Origin: an uncultured Eubacteriales bacterium
GTDB taxonomy: Bacteria > Bacillota_A > Clostridia > Oscillospirales > Oscillospiraceae
Assembly (NCBI GenBank): GCA_900319835.1
Contig: ONPY01000038.1
Location: 1-21,449 of the forward strand
DNA length: 21,449 nucleotides
Reading direction: 5' to 3'
The notes beneath the pieces were generated by a model that was not told the origin of the DNA, searched no databases, and saw only the letters and a program-made list of their open reading frames with translations. A program made the position numbers and the translations under genes. Shown piece after piece: positions 1 to 6,614 of this stretch (its first letter is position 1; every line of letters starts with the position of its first letter).

Positions 1-141
1 CAGGTACTTGGAAACCGTGCTCACGGCGAGGCCCACACCCGCGGCGATCTCGCGGACAGAGGGGGCGGAGCCCTGTCGGTTTCGATAGCTGTTGATGTAT
101 TCCTCGATCATGGCGCAATATTCTGGCTTTTTGTACTGCAT
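1..141 (-). CDS. LexA-like DNA-binding protein, N-terminus only (runs off the left edge)
   Basis: The 47 visible residues begin MQYKKPEYCAMIEEYIN and contain SAPSVREIAAGVGLAVSTV, which is the winged-helix pattern of the LexA N-terminal DNA-binding domain (PSVREI followed by a G/STV recognition helix). The ATG is preceded by AAAGGAG at good spacing, and a consensus-like promoter lies 43 bp further upstream, so the start is firm. The C-terminal part lies outside the window. I therefore cannot tell whether this is a full LexA with its self-cleaving peptidase domain or a short accessory regulator of the kind found on mobile elements. Family assignment is likely; the exact role is unknown. Confidence 0.7.
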   Translation of the reverse strand, partial: MQYKKPEYCAMIEEYINSYRNRQGSAPSVREIAAGVGLAVSTVSKYL

Positions 142-183
142 AGATTTGCTCCTTTCAAACGCGAATAATAGTTTCCGATAGAG

Positions 184-212
184 ATAGTATTACAATCGGT
201 TACAGATTGCAA
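184..212 (-). promoter_or_regulatory. Sigma-A promoter of the LexA-like gene
   Basis: On the minus strand there is a -35 box TTGCAA (207-212), a 17-bp spacer and a -10 box TACTAT (184-189), followed after about 35 bp by the ribosome site of the LexA-like gene. The flanking sequence also forms a loose dyad, CCGAT(N15)ATCGG (174-198), which could be an operator. This is seen directly; function is inferred. Confidence 0.65.
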
Positions 213-225
213 GAGGGAAAATGCA

Positions 226-271
226 GCTGACCCGCCAGGTGCAGTCGATCGGCTACACCTGACGGGTCAGC
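226..271 (-). terminator. 16-bp inverted repeat, probable terminator of the SPFH operon
   Basis: Arms 226-241 and 256-271 pair at 15 of 16 positions around a 14-nt loop. On the minus strand the stem is followed within a few bases by TTTTCCCTCTT, a weak U-tract. It lies at the end of the untranslated region below the SPFH gene and just before the promoter of the LexA-like gene, which fits a terminator separating two units. The imperfect U-tract leaves an operator role possible. Confidence 0.5.
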
Positions 272-304
272 GTGAAATCTATACTTGACAAAGGGGAACG
301 GGTC

Positions 305-442
305 TGCAATATACCAGCGAGCATCGCCTTTGTACTCCCACAAAGGCACAAGCCGGGCAGTCCCGGACCCTTATGGCAGCAGGAAAGGCACCTGCTGCGG
401 TGGCTGTGGTATCTCAGATACGATGCTTGCCGGTATGATGCA
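305..442. repeat. Structured intergenic element A (terminal inverted repeats enclosing four hairpins)
   Basis: This is the core of a 360-bp stretch with no credible gene. The ends 305-326 and 421-442 are inverted repeats matching at 18 of 22 positions. Between them lie four small hairpins: GCCTTTGT/ACAAAGGC (326-333 with 340-347), CCGGG/CCCGG (353-357 with 362-366), GCAGCAGG/CCTGCTGC (376-383 with 391-398) and GTATC/GATAC (409-413 with 417-421). The layout is that of a multibranched RNA or a small palindromic repeat. A related sequence occurs at 3746-3826. No known RNA family is recognised. A 63-codon open frame here lacks a ribosome site and is not called. Confidence 0.5.
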
Positions 443-501
443 GGGATGATGCTAGCAAATTGAAAGCACTGTACATTCTACTGAGATTTTCATTGAATGA
501 A

Positions 502-1944
502 TTAAAGATTTCCCGGAAGCGGGGGCACTTCATCTTCTGCATAGAAGAGAACAGAAAGCTCGTCCACATCCCTGGCTTTTGTCCAGTCTTTCATCCCTTT
601 TTTCCAGACCAGACTATCGGGTGACATTTTCCCTTGTCTGATAAGATCGACCAGCTCATCATAATTCAAGGGGCCAACAGCACTACCTTCAACAGCGACA
701 TGGTAGTTGAACGCAGGAAGCGCGGGTGGGGCCTGATCATCTTTCCCCTGCTTTCCGATTTTTGACCCGATACCAGAAACAAAGCCGGTAACGTTTTTTG
801 AAATGTTTGAAGAGAAACTGGGCCTTCTCTCTGCGGTAGACAAATCGCCTGTTCCCTTAAAAAGAGATTTCACAAAACCGGATTGCGTTTTTTTGTGCTT
901 GGCATATCCGTATTCTTTGACATCGACAGCAGCAGTCGCCGTATCTGTGGCCAGCTCAGCAACTTGAGCTGCTCTTTGGATTCCAAAATCAGCAACTTTA
1001 TCCGCCTTGTCAATTCCCAAGTCCGAGAAAGAATCAACTACGTTATACCCCAGTTCTGCAACCTGTGCCACTTTCCCGAGACCGGTATCGACAGCCCGAG
1101 AGACCGCATCAGTTGCTGCGCCAGTTGCTTGGGTGAACGAATCTGTTACAAAGTTTCTTACTTGTGCTGCCACGCCTAGATTAACACCCACATCTGTCTT
1201 TTTTATAAGGAACTTATAATTATCGCTAGTTTTGTCGATCTCAATATCGGAAATATCTACGCTTGATACTGCAACTCCGTATTCGTCCTGAAGCCTAATC
1301 TTTAAGTGTTGTTCAATGATTTCGTTGATTTCTAGAATTCTCTTCTCTAATTGCGTTACAGGGATTCCATACTCATCAGGTGCATTTGCGACAACAGCTT
1401 TAACATATTTCGTTACCGCCGCTTTTATAACACCTTTGAATTCATCTAGTGAGACAGTACGAAGCTGATACTTGTTAATAAAGGCGACGGGGTCAGAAAT
1501 GCTAAAACTGATAACACCTCGTACCGAAGTAGGTACACCACGCTCACGGAATCGCGGATCGGCCACATCAAAATACGGAACCCCAATTTTTACCTGCAGA
1601 ATCTGGGCGAGGTTTATGAAATACACTTCTGCCTGAAAAGGCGTATTTCCGTTATAGGCAAGACCAATTGCAGAGGTAATAATCGGCAGGTTCTCTGTTT
1701 TCACAATTGAATCATAAGGCCCCAGGATAATGTCTTGTGCCGTTTCTCCGTTGTTGTGATAAACAAATACAGCGACTTCCCCGGTTTTAACGCGAAGAGA
1801 GGAACCCCAACGGATTGCGTTTTCTTTTGCGGAGTCGCCTTGTAAAGATCCCGACGGATGCCATTTCCAAATTAAGTATCCGGTTTCGTCACAGCGGATT
1901 ACATCCATGATTCCGCCGTTTGGATTATTCCGAAAAAGAGCCAT
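502..1944 (-). CDS. SPFH-domain protein with C-terminal GYF_2 domain (YdjI/virion-core-like)
   Basis: 480 residues. An SPFH/band-7-like domain of the YdjI type spans about 25-245. Residues 280-345 hold amphipathic near-repeats (KVAQVAEL at 291-298 and AAQVAEL at 325-331, with a diverged KADKVADFGI unit between). The tail 413-468 is a GYF_2 domain (GPLNYDELVDLIRQGKM, then VWKKGMKDW). There is no transmembrane helix, so it is probably a membrane-associated scaffold. In Bacillus subtilis the related YdjI works with YdjG/YdjH to recruit PspA under envelope stress; that role here is inferred. It starts 26 bp after the stop of the zinc-ribbon gene with an AGGAAAGGGG ribosome site, so the two form an operon. 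Both genes are visibly richer in A+T than their neighbours. Confidence 0.8.
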   Translation of the reverse strand: MALFRNNPNGGIMDVIRCDETGYLIWKWHPSGSLQGDSAKENAIRWGSSLRVKTGEVAVFVYHNNGETAQDIILGPYDSIVKTENLPIITSAIGLAYNGNTPFQAEVYFINLAQILQVKIGVPYFDVADPRFRERGVPTSVRGVISFSISDPVAFINKYQLRTVSLDEFKGVIKAAVTKYVKAVVANAPDEYGIPVTQLEKRILEINEIIEQHLKIRLQDEYGVAVSSVDISDIEIDKTSDNYKFLIKKTDVGVNLGVAAQVRNFVTDSFTQATGAATDAVSRAVDTGLGKVAQVAELGYNVVDSFSDLGIDKADKVADFGIQRAAQVAELATDTATAAVDVKEYGYAKHKKTQSGFVKSLFKGTGDLSTAERRPSFSSNISKNVTGFVSGIGSKIGKQGKDDQAPPALPAFNYHVAVEGSAVGPLNYDELVDLIRQGKMSPDSLVWKKGMKDWTKARDVDELSVLFYAEDEVPPLPGNL

Positions 1945-1970
1945 CTCGAATACCCCTTTCCTAGAAGCTT

Positions 1971-2525
1971 TTATTTCAAGATAAACTTAGATTCACAATA
2001 GCTGCAGGTGACTTCGTCGCCTTTATACCCGGTTGTAACAGCACCGCAAAATGGGCATTTATTAGTTATGGCTTTTGGCACATTCTTTGCTCCCATTATT
2101 GCATTCTTTGTGGCATCAAGTTTTCCGAGGATTGGCGCAAACAATGTCGCTGCATCCAGCGGTTCACGCTCGCTCTTGGCAAGTTCTTTCATGCGTGCTT
2201 TGTATGCTTTGACAACTGCAGAAGCCCATTTCTTTTCGGCCATTAGCCCCTTAAAGGAAAAGTATTGGTGTGCATCTGAGAAGAATAACTCCAAGCGGCT
2301 TTTTCCATCCGGGCTTTTCCCTATCAGCACATTGGGGTTTCCATTGGATTCTTTTAAATCAGAAAGCGGCAGCCGGTAGCTGTTTTTGCTTCCCCACAGA
2401 CTGTGATCAATCTTGAGAATGCTTTTGTTCGTTAAAACGACTGTTACTGTGTGGTTTGTTTGATCCGTCACGTTCGCGTCCTGCATAATGACGACTTCAT
2501 CTTCATCAAGGTTGTATGTAGTCAT
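1971..2525 (-). CDS. PH-like domain protein with C-terminal zinc ribbon
   Basis: 184 residues. The first ~110 look like an all-beta bacterial PH/GRAM-type fold ending in an amphipathic helix (KWASAVVKAYKARMKEL). The C-terminus carries a zinc ribbon, CPFC at 157-160 and CSYC at 174-177. There is no signal peptide or membrane span. It is the first gene of a two-gene operon with the SPFH-GYF_2 gene. Such zinc-ribbon partners are common beside YdjI-like SPFH proteins, which suggests a shared membrane-stress complex, but no activity can be read from the sequence. The ribosome site (GGGGGG about 13 nt before the ATG) is unusually distant, so the start is slightly uncertain. Confidence 0.65.
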   Translation of the reverse strand: MTTYNLDEDEVVIMQDANVTDQTNHTVTVVLTNKSILKIDHSLWGSKNSYRLPLSDLKESNGNPNVLIGKSPDGKSRLELFFSDAHQYFSFKGLMAEKKWASAVVKAYKARMKELAKSEREPLDAATLFAPILGKLDATKNAIMGAKNVPKAITNKCPFCGAVTTGYKGDEVTCSYCESKFILK

Positions 2526-2570
2526 AAGATGATTTCATCCCCCCATTATGGGTTAATCATTCTATATCTT

Positions 2571-2599
2571 AGTATAGCAGACTTGAGAGCAATTTACAA
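2571..2599 (-). promoter_or_regulatory. Sigma-A promoter of the SPFH/zinc-ribbon operon
   Basis: On the minus strand there is -35 TTGTAA (2594-2599), a 17-bp spacer and -10 TATACT (2571-2576), 45 bp before the first ATG. It separates this operon from the WYL regulator upstream. Confidence 0.7.
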
Positions 2600-2635
2600 T
2601 CTTTAGGAATACCCGCATGATAGATACGAAGGGTT

Positions 2636-2659
2636 TCTAAAAATGTTACCCTGACGGTA
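2636..2659 (-). terminator. Weak terminator-like hairpin after the WYL gene
   Basis: Directly after the stop codon the minus strand reads TACC, a five-base loop, GGTA, then ACATTTTTAG. The stem is only four base pairs, so termination would be inefficient, but there is no better candidate before the next promoter. Confidence 0.3.
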
Positions 2660-3631
2660 TTAGTTGTTCTCGGCTGCCCTCTTCAGCATCTTTTCATATT
2701 CCCGCTTGACCTTGGCCGGGGCGGTGATGCGGACTTTGCCGTCGAAGCCGAAGACCCAGCCGAAGAAGGGCTTGCTGGCGGTCACCGGCACCGTGACCCG
2801 GAAGGTCCTGCCGTCCACGGGGACAGTCTCTGCGTCCTCGCCGAAGCGGTCGACGATGTGATCCATCACACTGTTGTCACAAACGAGCGTCACGCGCTGG
2901 GGCTCGCCGATAAACATGCCGAACATCGTGTTGATGCTCGTGATGTCAAAATCCTCCGGCTGCGGCACAGCGTCCTCCGCCAGAATCCGGGGCGCCGCGG
3001 CAATGCGGTCGACCCGGAAGGGGGTGACCCCGTGCTTCTCCGTGTGGCTCAGCAGATAATAATAGTCGCCGTTCCACACCAGCATCCAGGGGCTGCACAC
3101 ATATTCCGCGCCGCTGTTTTTCAGCTTCTGTTGCTTGCGGCCGTTGTACTGGAAATACGGAAACGCAATTTTCTTCCCATTATTGATGGCTTCGTGGATG
3201 GCGTCGACGATATAATAAATCTTCTCGTTCTCCGGCTTGATGCGGCCCTCGGCGTAGAGCGTCCGGCGCAGGGTGTCGGCGCTGTGGCGGCTGCCCAGGC
3301 GGCCGAGCTTCTCCACCAGCTCCGCGCTCTTCTTCGCGGTGATGAACTTTGAGGACTCCACCGCGTCGATGAGCAGCTTCAGCTCCGGCAGGTCAAAGAG
3401 CCGGGAGGCGAGATAGTACCTGTTCTGGGTGGACTTGACCGTGTAGATATCCAGCCCGAAGGAGCGCAGCTGCTCCATGCCCTCGTAGATGGTGACCCTG
3501 TGGGCCGAGATGCCGAACTCGTCCTGCAGCGCTTCGATCAGCTGATTGGTGCTCAGCGGATGCGCCTCGTCAGTCTGTTCGTACAGGATTTTCGCCAGGT
3601 ACAGTGCCCGCAGGTTCTTTGTGGTTTCCAT
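2660..3631 (-). CDS. HTH-WYL domain transcriptional regulator (YafY-type)
   Basis: 323 residues. The N-terminal winged helix covers about 5-75 (LSTNQLIEALQDEFGISAHRVTIYEGMEQL is its helix-turn-helix region). A WYL domain lies around 140-215, with the signature region PWMLVWNGDYYYLL (181-194) and FRVDRI (205-210), and a WCX-type C-terminal extension to the end. WYL proteins bind small ligands or nucleic acids and control adjacent or stress genes; the ligand is unknown. The start is set by GGGGG eight bases before the ATG. A strong promoter overlapped by an inverted repeat precedes it, which suggests autoregulation. It is not in an operon with a clear target. Confidence 0.85.
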   Translation of the reverse strand: METTKNLRALYLAKILYEQTDEAHPLSTNQLIEALQDEFGISAHRVTIYEGMEQLRSFGLDIYTVKSTQNRYYLASRLFDLPELKLLIDAVESSKFITAKKSAELVEKLGRLGSRHSADTLRRTLYAEGRIKPENEKIYYIVDAIHEAINNGKKIAFPYFQYNGRKQQKLKNSGAEYVCSPWMLVWNGDYYYLLSHTEKHGVTPFRVDRIAAAPRILAEDAVPQPEDFDITSINTMFGMFIGEPQRVTLVCDNSVMDHIVDRFGEDAETVPVDGRTFRVTVPVTASKPFFGWVFGFDGKVRITAPAKVKREYEKMLKRAAENN

Positions 3632-3664
3632 GCGCTCATCCCCCGGTGGTTATACTCTGAATGT

Positions 3665-3693
3665 ATTCTACCAAAGGCAAGCGCACCTGTCAA
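3665..3693 (-). promoter_or_regulatory. Near-consensus sigma-A promoter of the WYL regulator
   Basis: On the minus strand -35 TTGACA (3688-3693) and -10 TAGAAT (3665-3670) are separated by exactly 17 bp. The -35 box and half of the spacer lie inside the inverted repeat 3679-3714, so a factor bound there would block RNA polymerase. Confidence 0.75.
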
Positions 3694-3714
3694 AAATTCC
3701 TGACAGGTGCGCTT
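3679..3714. promoter_or_regulatory. 14-bp perfect inverted repeat: operator and/or plus-strand terminator
   Basis: Arms AAGCGCACCTGTCA (3679-3692) and TGACAGGTGCGCTT (3701-3714) are perfectly complementary around an 8-nt loop. The right arm runs into TTTTGCTTTT on the plus strand, as in an intrinsic terminator, although no plus-strand gene precedes it. The left arm contains the -35 box of the WYL promoter. Either role, or both, is possible: end of the AraC transcript or an autoregulatory operator. Confidence 0.55.
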
Positions 3715-3745
3715 TTGCTTTTCGGCTGGGGATGGCAGAGGCCCA

Positions 3746-3826
3746 GCTTCTCCTCGCTCCTGCCTTTGTGTCATGACAAAGGCGATGCTTGCCGGTAGAT
3801 GGCAGGCTCAGTCTCCTAGAAGCGAG
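3746..3826. repeat. Structured intergenic element B (partial copy of element A)
   Basis: It contains the same hairpin as element A, GCCTTTGT (3762-3769) with ACAAAGGC (3776-3783). A second stem, GCTTGCC (3787-3793) with GGCAGGC (3801-3807), follows. Two mutually exclusive closing stems exist: GCTTCT/AGAAGC (3746-3751 with 3818-3823) and CTCGCT/AGCGAG (3753-3758 with 3821-3826). The reverse complement shares AGCATCGCCTTTGT and ACAAAGGCA with 320-348. The element sits below the AraC gene, like element A below the SPFH gene. Confidence 0.5.
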
Positions 3827-3859
3827 ATTCGGTATTTGCCAAGATCTTGCTGTGGAGCC

Positions 3860-4723
3860 TCAGCTTCCGCTCTCCTGTTGCGCATTGTACAGATAGGCAC
3901 CGGGGGTACAGCCCTGGGCTTTTTTAAACATCTGGATGAAATAGCTCATGTTCTGAAAGCCACTGTCATAACAGGCCGCCGAGAGGGAGCCGGACTGCAG
4001 CAGCACCCGGCAGGCGTGGTTGATGCGCACCTGATTCAAATACTGGTTGTAGGTCTGCCCTGTCTTTCCTTTGAACCAGGCGCAAAAATAGTTCTTTGTA
4101 AAGCCCACCTCTGCCGCGGCCTGCTCCAGGTGAACGGCCTCAGTAAAGTTTTCCTCCGTCCACCGCAGGATGCGATGCAGCTCCTCACTGCGTTTATCAT
4201 CCTGTGGCTCGGTACCGCTGGAGGGCATCTGCCTCGTCAGGATCTCCAGTATGTCCAGCAGCGCCCGGGTCCGGGCAAAAGGCTCCGCATCCCGGCGGAT
4301 CATCTCCTGCACCAGTTGGTGGATCCGGTCAAACTCCGGACAGAGTGTCCCCGTGCCGGCGAAGGTCTTCCCGCTCTGCCGGAGCAGCGCCTTCACATTG
4401 ACAAACTCCGTCAGATCCTCCAGGGAAACGTGCAGCACATAGATATGTCCCTCGCCCTTCTGAAACACCGTGGAGTGGACGGTCCCGGGCGGAATCACAT
4501 AGACGGCCCGTTCCCGGATCTGCAGGTGGGTGCTGCCGGTAATGACCTCGCCTGTAATCCCGCAGCACACCCCCACTTCAACGGTTTGGGCATAATGCGG
4601 CGGTGCGATGTCGTCATTGGCAAAATCCTTATATCGGATTTTATAGGGGCAGTCCGGCGAAAAGCGTATGCTTTCCCGGAAGGTGAGCGGGGTGTTCTTT
4701 CCGTAGAGGATGCGACTGTTCAT
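3860..4723 (-). CDS. AraC-family transcriptional regulator
   Basis: 287 residues from the chosen start. The N-terminal half is a cupin-like sensor domain (YVIPPGTVHSTVF is typical). The last ~100 residues are the double helix-turn-helix of the AraC family (HLEQAAAEVGFTKNYFCAWFK, then SAACYDSGFQNMSYFIQMFK). The open frame extends upstream to 4879, but that would run through the kdgA promoter and ribosome site. The ATG at 4721-4723, with AGAGG nine bases upstream, gives the normal family length. It is divergent from kdgA-kdgK across 136 bp, so it probably controls them in response to a sugar acid or derivative; the ligand is inferred. Confidence 0.85.
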   Translation of the reverse strand: MNSRILYGKNTPLTFRESIRFSPDCPYKIRYKDFANDDIAPPHYAQTVEVGVCCGITGEVITGSTHLQIRERAVYVIPPGTVHSTVFQKGEGHIYVLHVSLEDLTEFVNVKALLRQSGKTFAGTGTLCPEFDRIHQLVQEMIRRDAEPFARTRALLDILEILTRQMPSSGTEPQDDKRSEELHRILRWTEENFTEAVHLEQAAAEVGFTKNYFCAWFKGKTGQTYNQYLNQVRINHACRVLLQSGSLSAACYDSGFQNMSYFIQMFKKAQGCTPGAYLYNAQQESGS

Positions 4724-4779
4724 CTCTGCCAACCTCTCAAAGATCGTAATATTCCAACATGACATCTGAACTTCGTTGC

Positions 4780-4808
4780 TTGTTTTTCTCATGAGGTCTG
4801 GAGATAAT
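4780..4808 (+). promoter_or_regulatory. Predicted kdgA promoter
   Basis: -35 TTGTTT (4780-4785), a 17-bp spacer and -10 GATAAT (4803-4808), about 50 bp before kdgA. The spacer contains the palindrome CTCATGAG (4788-4795). The weak -35 fits a promoter needing an activator such as the divergent AraC protein. No equally good promoter was found for the AraC gene in this interval. Confidence 0.55.
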
Positions 4809-4820
4809 AAAACCGTAAAA

Positions 4821-4838
4821 ACCGCCGCGTCCGGCGGT
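4821..4838. promoter_or_regulatory. GC-rich hairpin in the kdgA leader
   Basis: ACCGCCG and CGGCGGT form a perfect 7-bp stem with a 4-nt loop, a few bases before the kdgA ribosome site AAAGGAG (4846-4852). Read on the minus strand it is followed by TTTTTACGG, so it could also stop antisense transcription towards the AraC gene. Confidence 0.4.
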
Positions 4839-4859
4839 ACTGATAAAGGAGAACGGTTT

Positions 4860-5510
4860 ATGAATACCTTGGAATTCATTCAGGAAAACAAAGTCATCAC
4901 CATCTGCCGCAAGGTCTACGGGGAGGATCTGCTGCGTTTGGCCGCCGCGCTGTACGAGGGCGGCGTCAAGCTCATCGAGGTCACCTTTGACCAGGCCGAC
5001 CCCGACTGCGTGGAAAAAACCGCAGAGGCCATCCGCTCCCTGTGCGCGGCGTTCGGCGACAGGATGATGTTCGGCGCCGGCACCGTGCTCACCAGAGAGC
5101 AGGTCAAGGCCGCAGCCGAAGCGGGCGCCCGCTATATCATCTCCCCCAACACCGACGCCTCCGTCATCCTCTTCACCAAGGAGCTGGGGCTGGTCTCCAT
5201 CCCCGGCGCCATGACCCCCAGCGAGATCATCACTGCCCACAACCTTGGCGCGGACATCGTCAAGCTCTTTCCCTCCGGCTATCTGGGCTTCCGCTACATC
5301 AAGGACATTCTCGCCCCCATCTCCCATGTGAAGCTCTGCGCCACCGGCGGTGTCAATGAGGAAAACTGGGGCGAATATCTGGATCTGGGCTTTGCCGGGG
5401 CCGGCATCAGCGGCCGCCTGTGCGACAAGAAGTGTATCGCCGCCGGCGACTTCGCGGAGATCACCCGCCGGGCCAAGGTGTTTATGGACATCACCAGAGC
5501 CCACGCGTAA
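4860..5510 (+). CDS. kdgA: 2-dehydro-3-deoxyphosphogluconate (KDPG) aldolase
   Basis: 216 residues, normal for the KDPG/KHG aldolase family. The TIM-barrel landmarks are IEVTF with the catalytic Glu40, GAGTVL at 72-77, and DIVKLFP with Lys135 as the Schiff-base lysine. It cleaves KDPG to pyruvate and glyceraldehyde-3-phosphate in the cytoplasm. The start was placed at 4860 because AAAGGAG lies at the right distance; an in-frame upstream ATG (4776) lies before the promoter -10 box. It is separated from kdgK by 11 bp, so the two are co-transcribed. Members of this family can also act on 4-hydroxy-2-oxoglutarate, but the kinase next door favours KDPG. Confidence 0.9.
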   Translation: MNTLEFIQENKVITICRKVYGEDLLRLAAALYEGGVKLIEVTFDQADPDCVEKTAEAIRSLCAAFGDRMMFGAGTVLTREQVKAAAEAGARYIISPNTDASVILFTKELGLVSIPGAMTPSEIITAHNLGADIVKLFPSGYLGFRYIKDILAPISHVKLCATGGVNEENWGEYLDLGFAGAGISGRLCDKKCIAAGDFAEITRRAKVFMDITRAHA

Positions 5511-5521
5511 AGGAGAGCAAG

Positions 5522-6550
5522 ATGGAAAAGAAAAAATATGTCGGCTTCGGCGAGATCGTCGCCCGCTTCGCCCCTCCGGGGTATCTGCGCCTGGCCCAGG
5601 CGGACAGCTTCACCGTCAGCTACTCCGGCGCGGAGGGCAACATGGCCATCGCCCTGGCCTACATGGGCATGCCTGCCGAGATGGTCACCAAATTCCCGGA
5701 CAACGAGATCGGCCGCTGCGCCTGCCGTACGCTGATGAAGTACGGCGTGCAGACCAACCACATTGCCTGGGGCGGCGAGCGTCTGGGCCTCTACTATCTG
5801 GAGCGCGGCGCCTCCCAGCGTCCCTCCAAGGTCATCTATGACCGCAAGCACTCCTCTCTGTCGGAGGCGAGCCCCGACGACTTCGATTGGGACGAGATTT
5901 TCCAGGACGCAGGCTGGTTCCACTTCACCGGCATCACCGCCGCGCTGAGCAAGAACATGCCCGAGCTCTGCCGCCAGGCCTGCATCGCCGCCAAGAAGCA
6001 CGGCGTCACGGTCAGCTGCGATCTCAACTACCGCAAGAACCTGTGGTCCTCCGAGGAGGCCCAGCGGGTCATGGTCCCGATGATGGAATATGTGGACGTG
6101 TGCCTGGCCAACGAGGAGGACTCGGAAAAGGTCCTGGGCGTCAAGGCCGCCAATACGGACATCACCGCCGGCAAGCTCAGCGTGGAGGGATACTCCGCCC
6201 TGGCCCGCCAGCTCACCGAGCGCTTCGGCTTTGAGAAGGTGGGCATCACCCTGCGGGAGTCCATCTCCGCCTCCATCAACAACTGGTCCGCCATGCTCTA
6301 CGCCGACGGCCAGACCTACCTGTCCAAAAAGTACACCATGCAGATCGTGGACCGGGTGGGCGGCGGCGACTCTTTCGCCTCCGGCCTGATCTACGCCTGC
6401 CTCAACGACTTCGACAACCAGAAGGCGGTGGAGTTTGCCGCCGGGGCCAGCTGCCTGAAGCACTCCATTGAGTTCGACTTCAACCTCTCCACCCCGGAGG
6501 AGGTCATGACCCTCATCAACGGCGACGGCTCCGGCCGCGTCCAGCGGTAA
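5522..6550 (+). CDS. kdgK: PfkB-family sugar kinase, probable 2-keto-3-deoxygluconate kinase
   Basis: 342 residues. A ribokinase/PfkB fold is shown by the N-terminal GAEGNMAIALAYMG substrate-lid region and the C-terminal signature DRVGGGDSFASGL, with the catalytic base Asp283. It would phosphorylate 2-keto-3-deoxygluconate with ATP, giving the substrate of the aldolase encoded directly upstream. The start follows AAAGGAG overlapping the kdgA stop region. Specificity for this sugar acid is inferred from the pairing; PfkB kinases are hard to assign by sequence alone. Confidence 0.85.
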   Translation: MEKKKYVGFGEIVARFAPPGYLRLAQADSFTVSYSGAEGNMAIALAYMGMPAEMVTKFPDNEIGRCACRTLMKYGVQTNHIAWGGERLGLYYLERGASQRPSKVIYDRKHSSLSEASPDDFDWDEIFQDAGWFHFTGITAALSKNMPELCRQACIAAKKHGVTVSCDLNYRKNLWSSEEAQRVMVPMMEYVDVCLANEEDSEKVLGVKAANTDITAGKLSVEGYSALARQLTERFGFEKVGITLRESISASINNWSAMLYADGQTYLSKKYTMQIVDRVGGGDSFASGLIYACLNDFDNQKAVEFAAGASCLKHSIEFDFNLSTPEEVMTLINGDGSGRVQR

Positions 6551-6566
6551 GTTCCTGGTCTTATCC

Positions 6567-6599
6567 GAAAAAGCGGAATGCTCTGCATTCCGCTTTTTC
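6567..6599. terminator. Bidirectional intrinsic terminator
   Basis: A perfect 15-bp inverted repeat (6567-6581 with 6585-6599) has a 3-nt loop, with a run of A on one side and T on the other. It ends kdgA-kdgK on the plus strand and the convergent catabolic operon on the minus strand. Confidence 0.9.
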
Positions 6600-6614
6600 C
6601 TGTTTTCGGGGGAT

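Noticed and set aside
190..206. Sequence in the LexA-like promoter spacer resembling the LacI operator (TGTAACCGATTGTAA on the minus strand)
   Set aside because: Only about 11 of 16 positions agree and the right arm is broken; probably chance.
305..442. Interpretation of element A as a MITE or insertion sequence remnant
   Set aside because: No target-site duplication or transposase-like ends could be seen; called only as a structured repeat.
272..463. Possible 63-residue protein in the gene-free stretch
   Set aside because: No ribosome site, and the frame lies entirely across the hairpin element; composition is not protein-like.
3707..4762. 351-codon plus-strand frame opposite the AraC gene
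   Set aside because: No domain and no ribosome site; the AraC helix-turn-helix on the minus strand is unambiguous.
4737..5504. 255-codon minus-strand frame opposite kdgA
   Set aside because: Gly/Asp/Ala-rich antisense frame over an intact aldolase.
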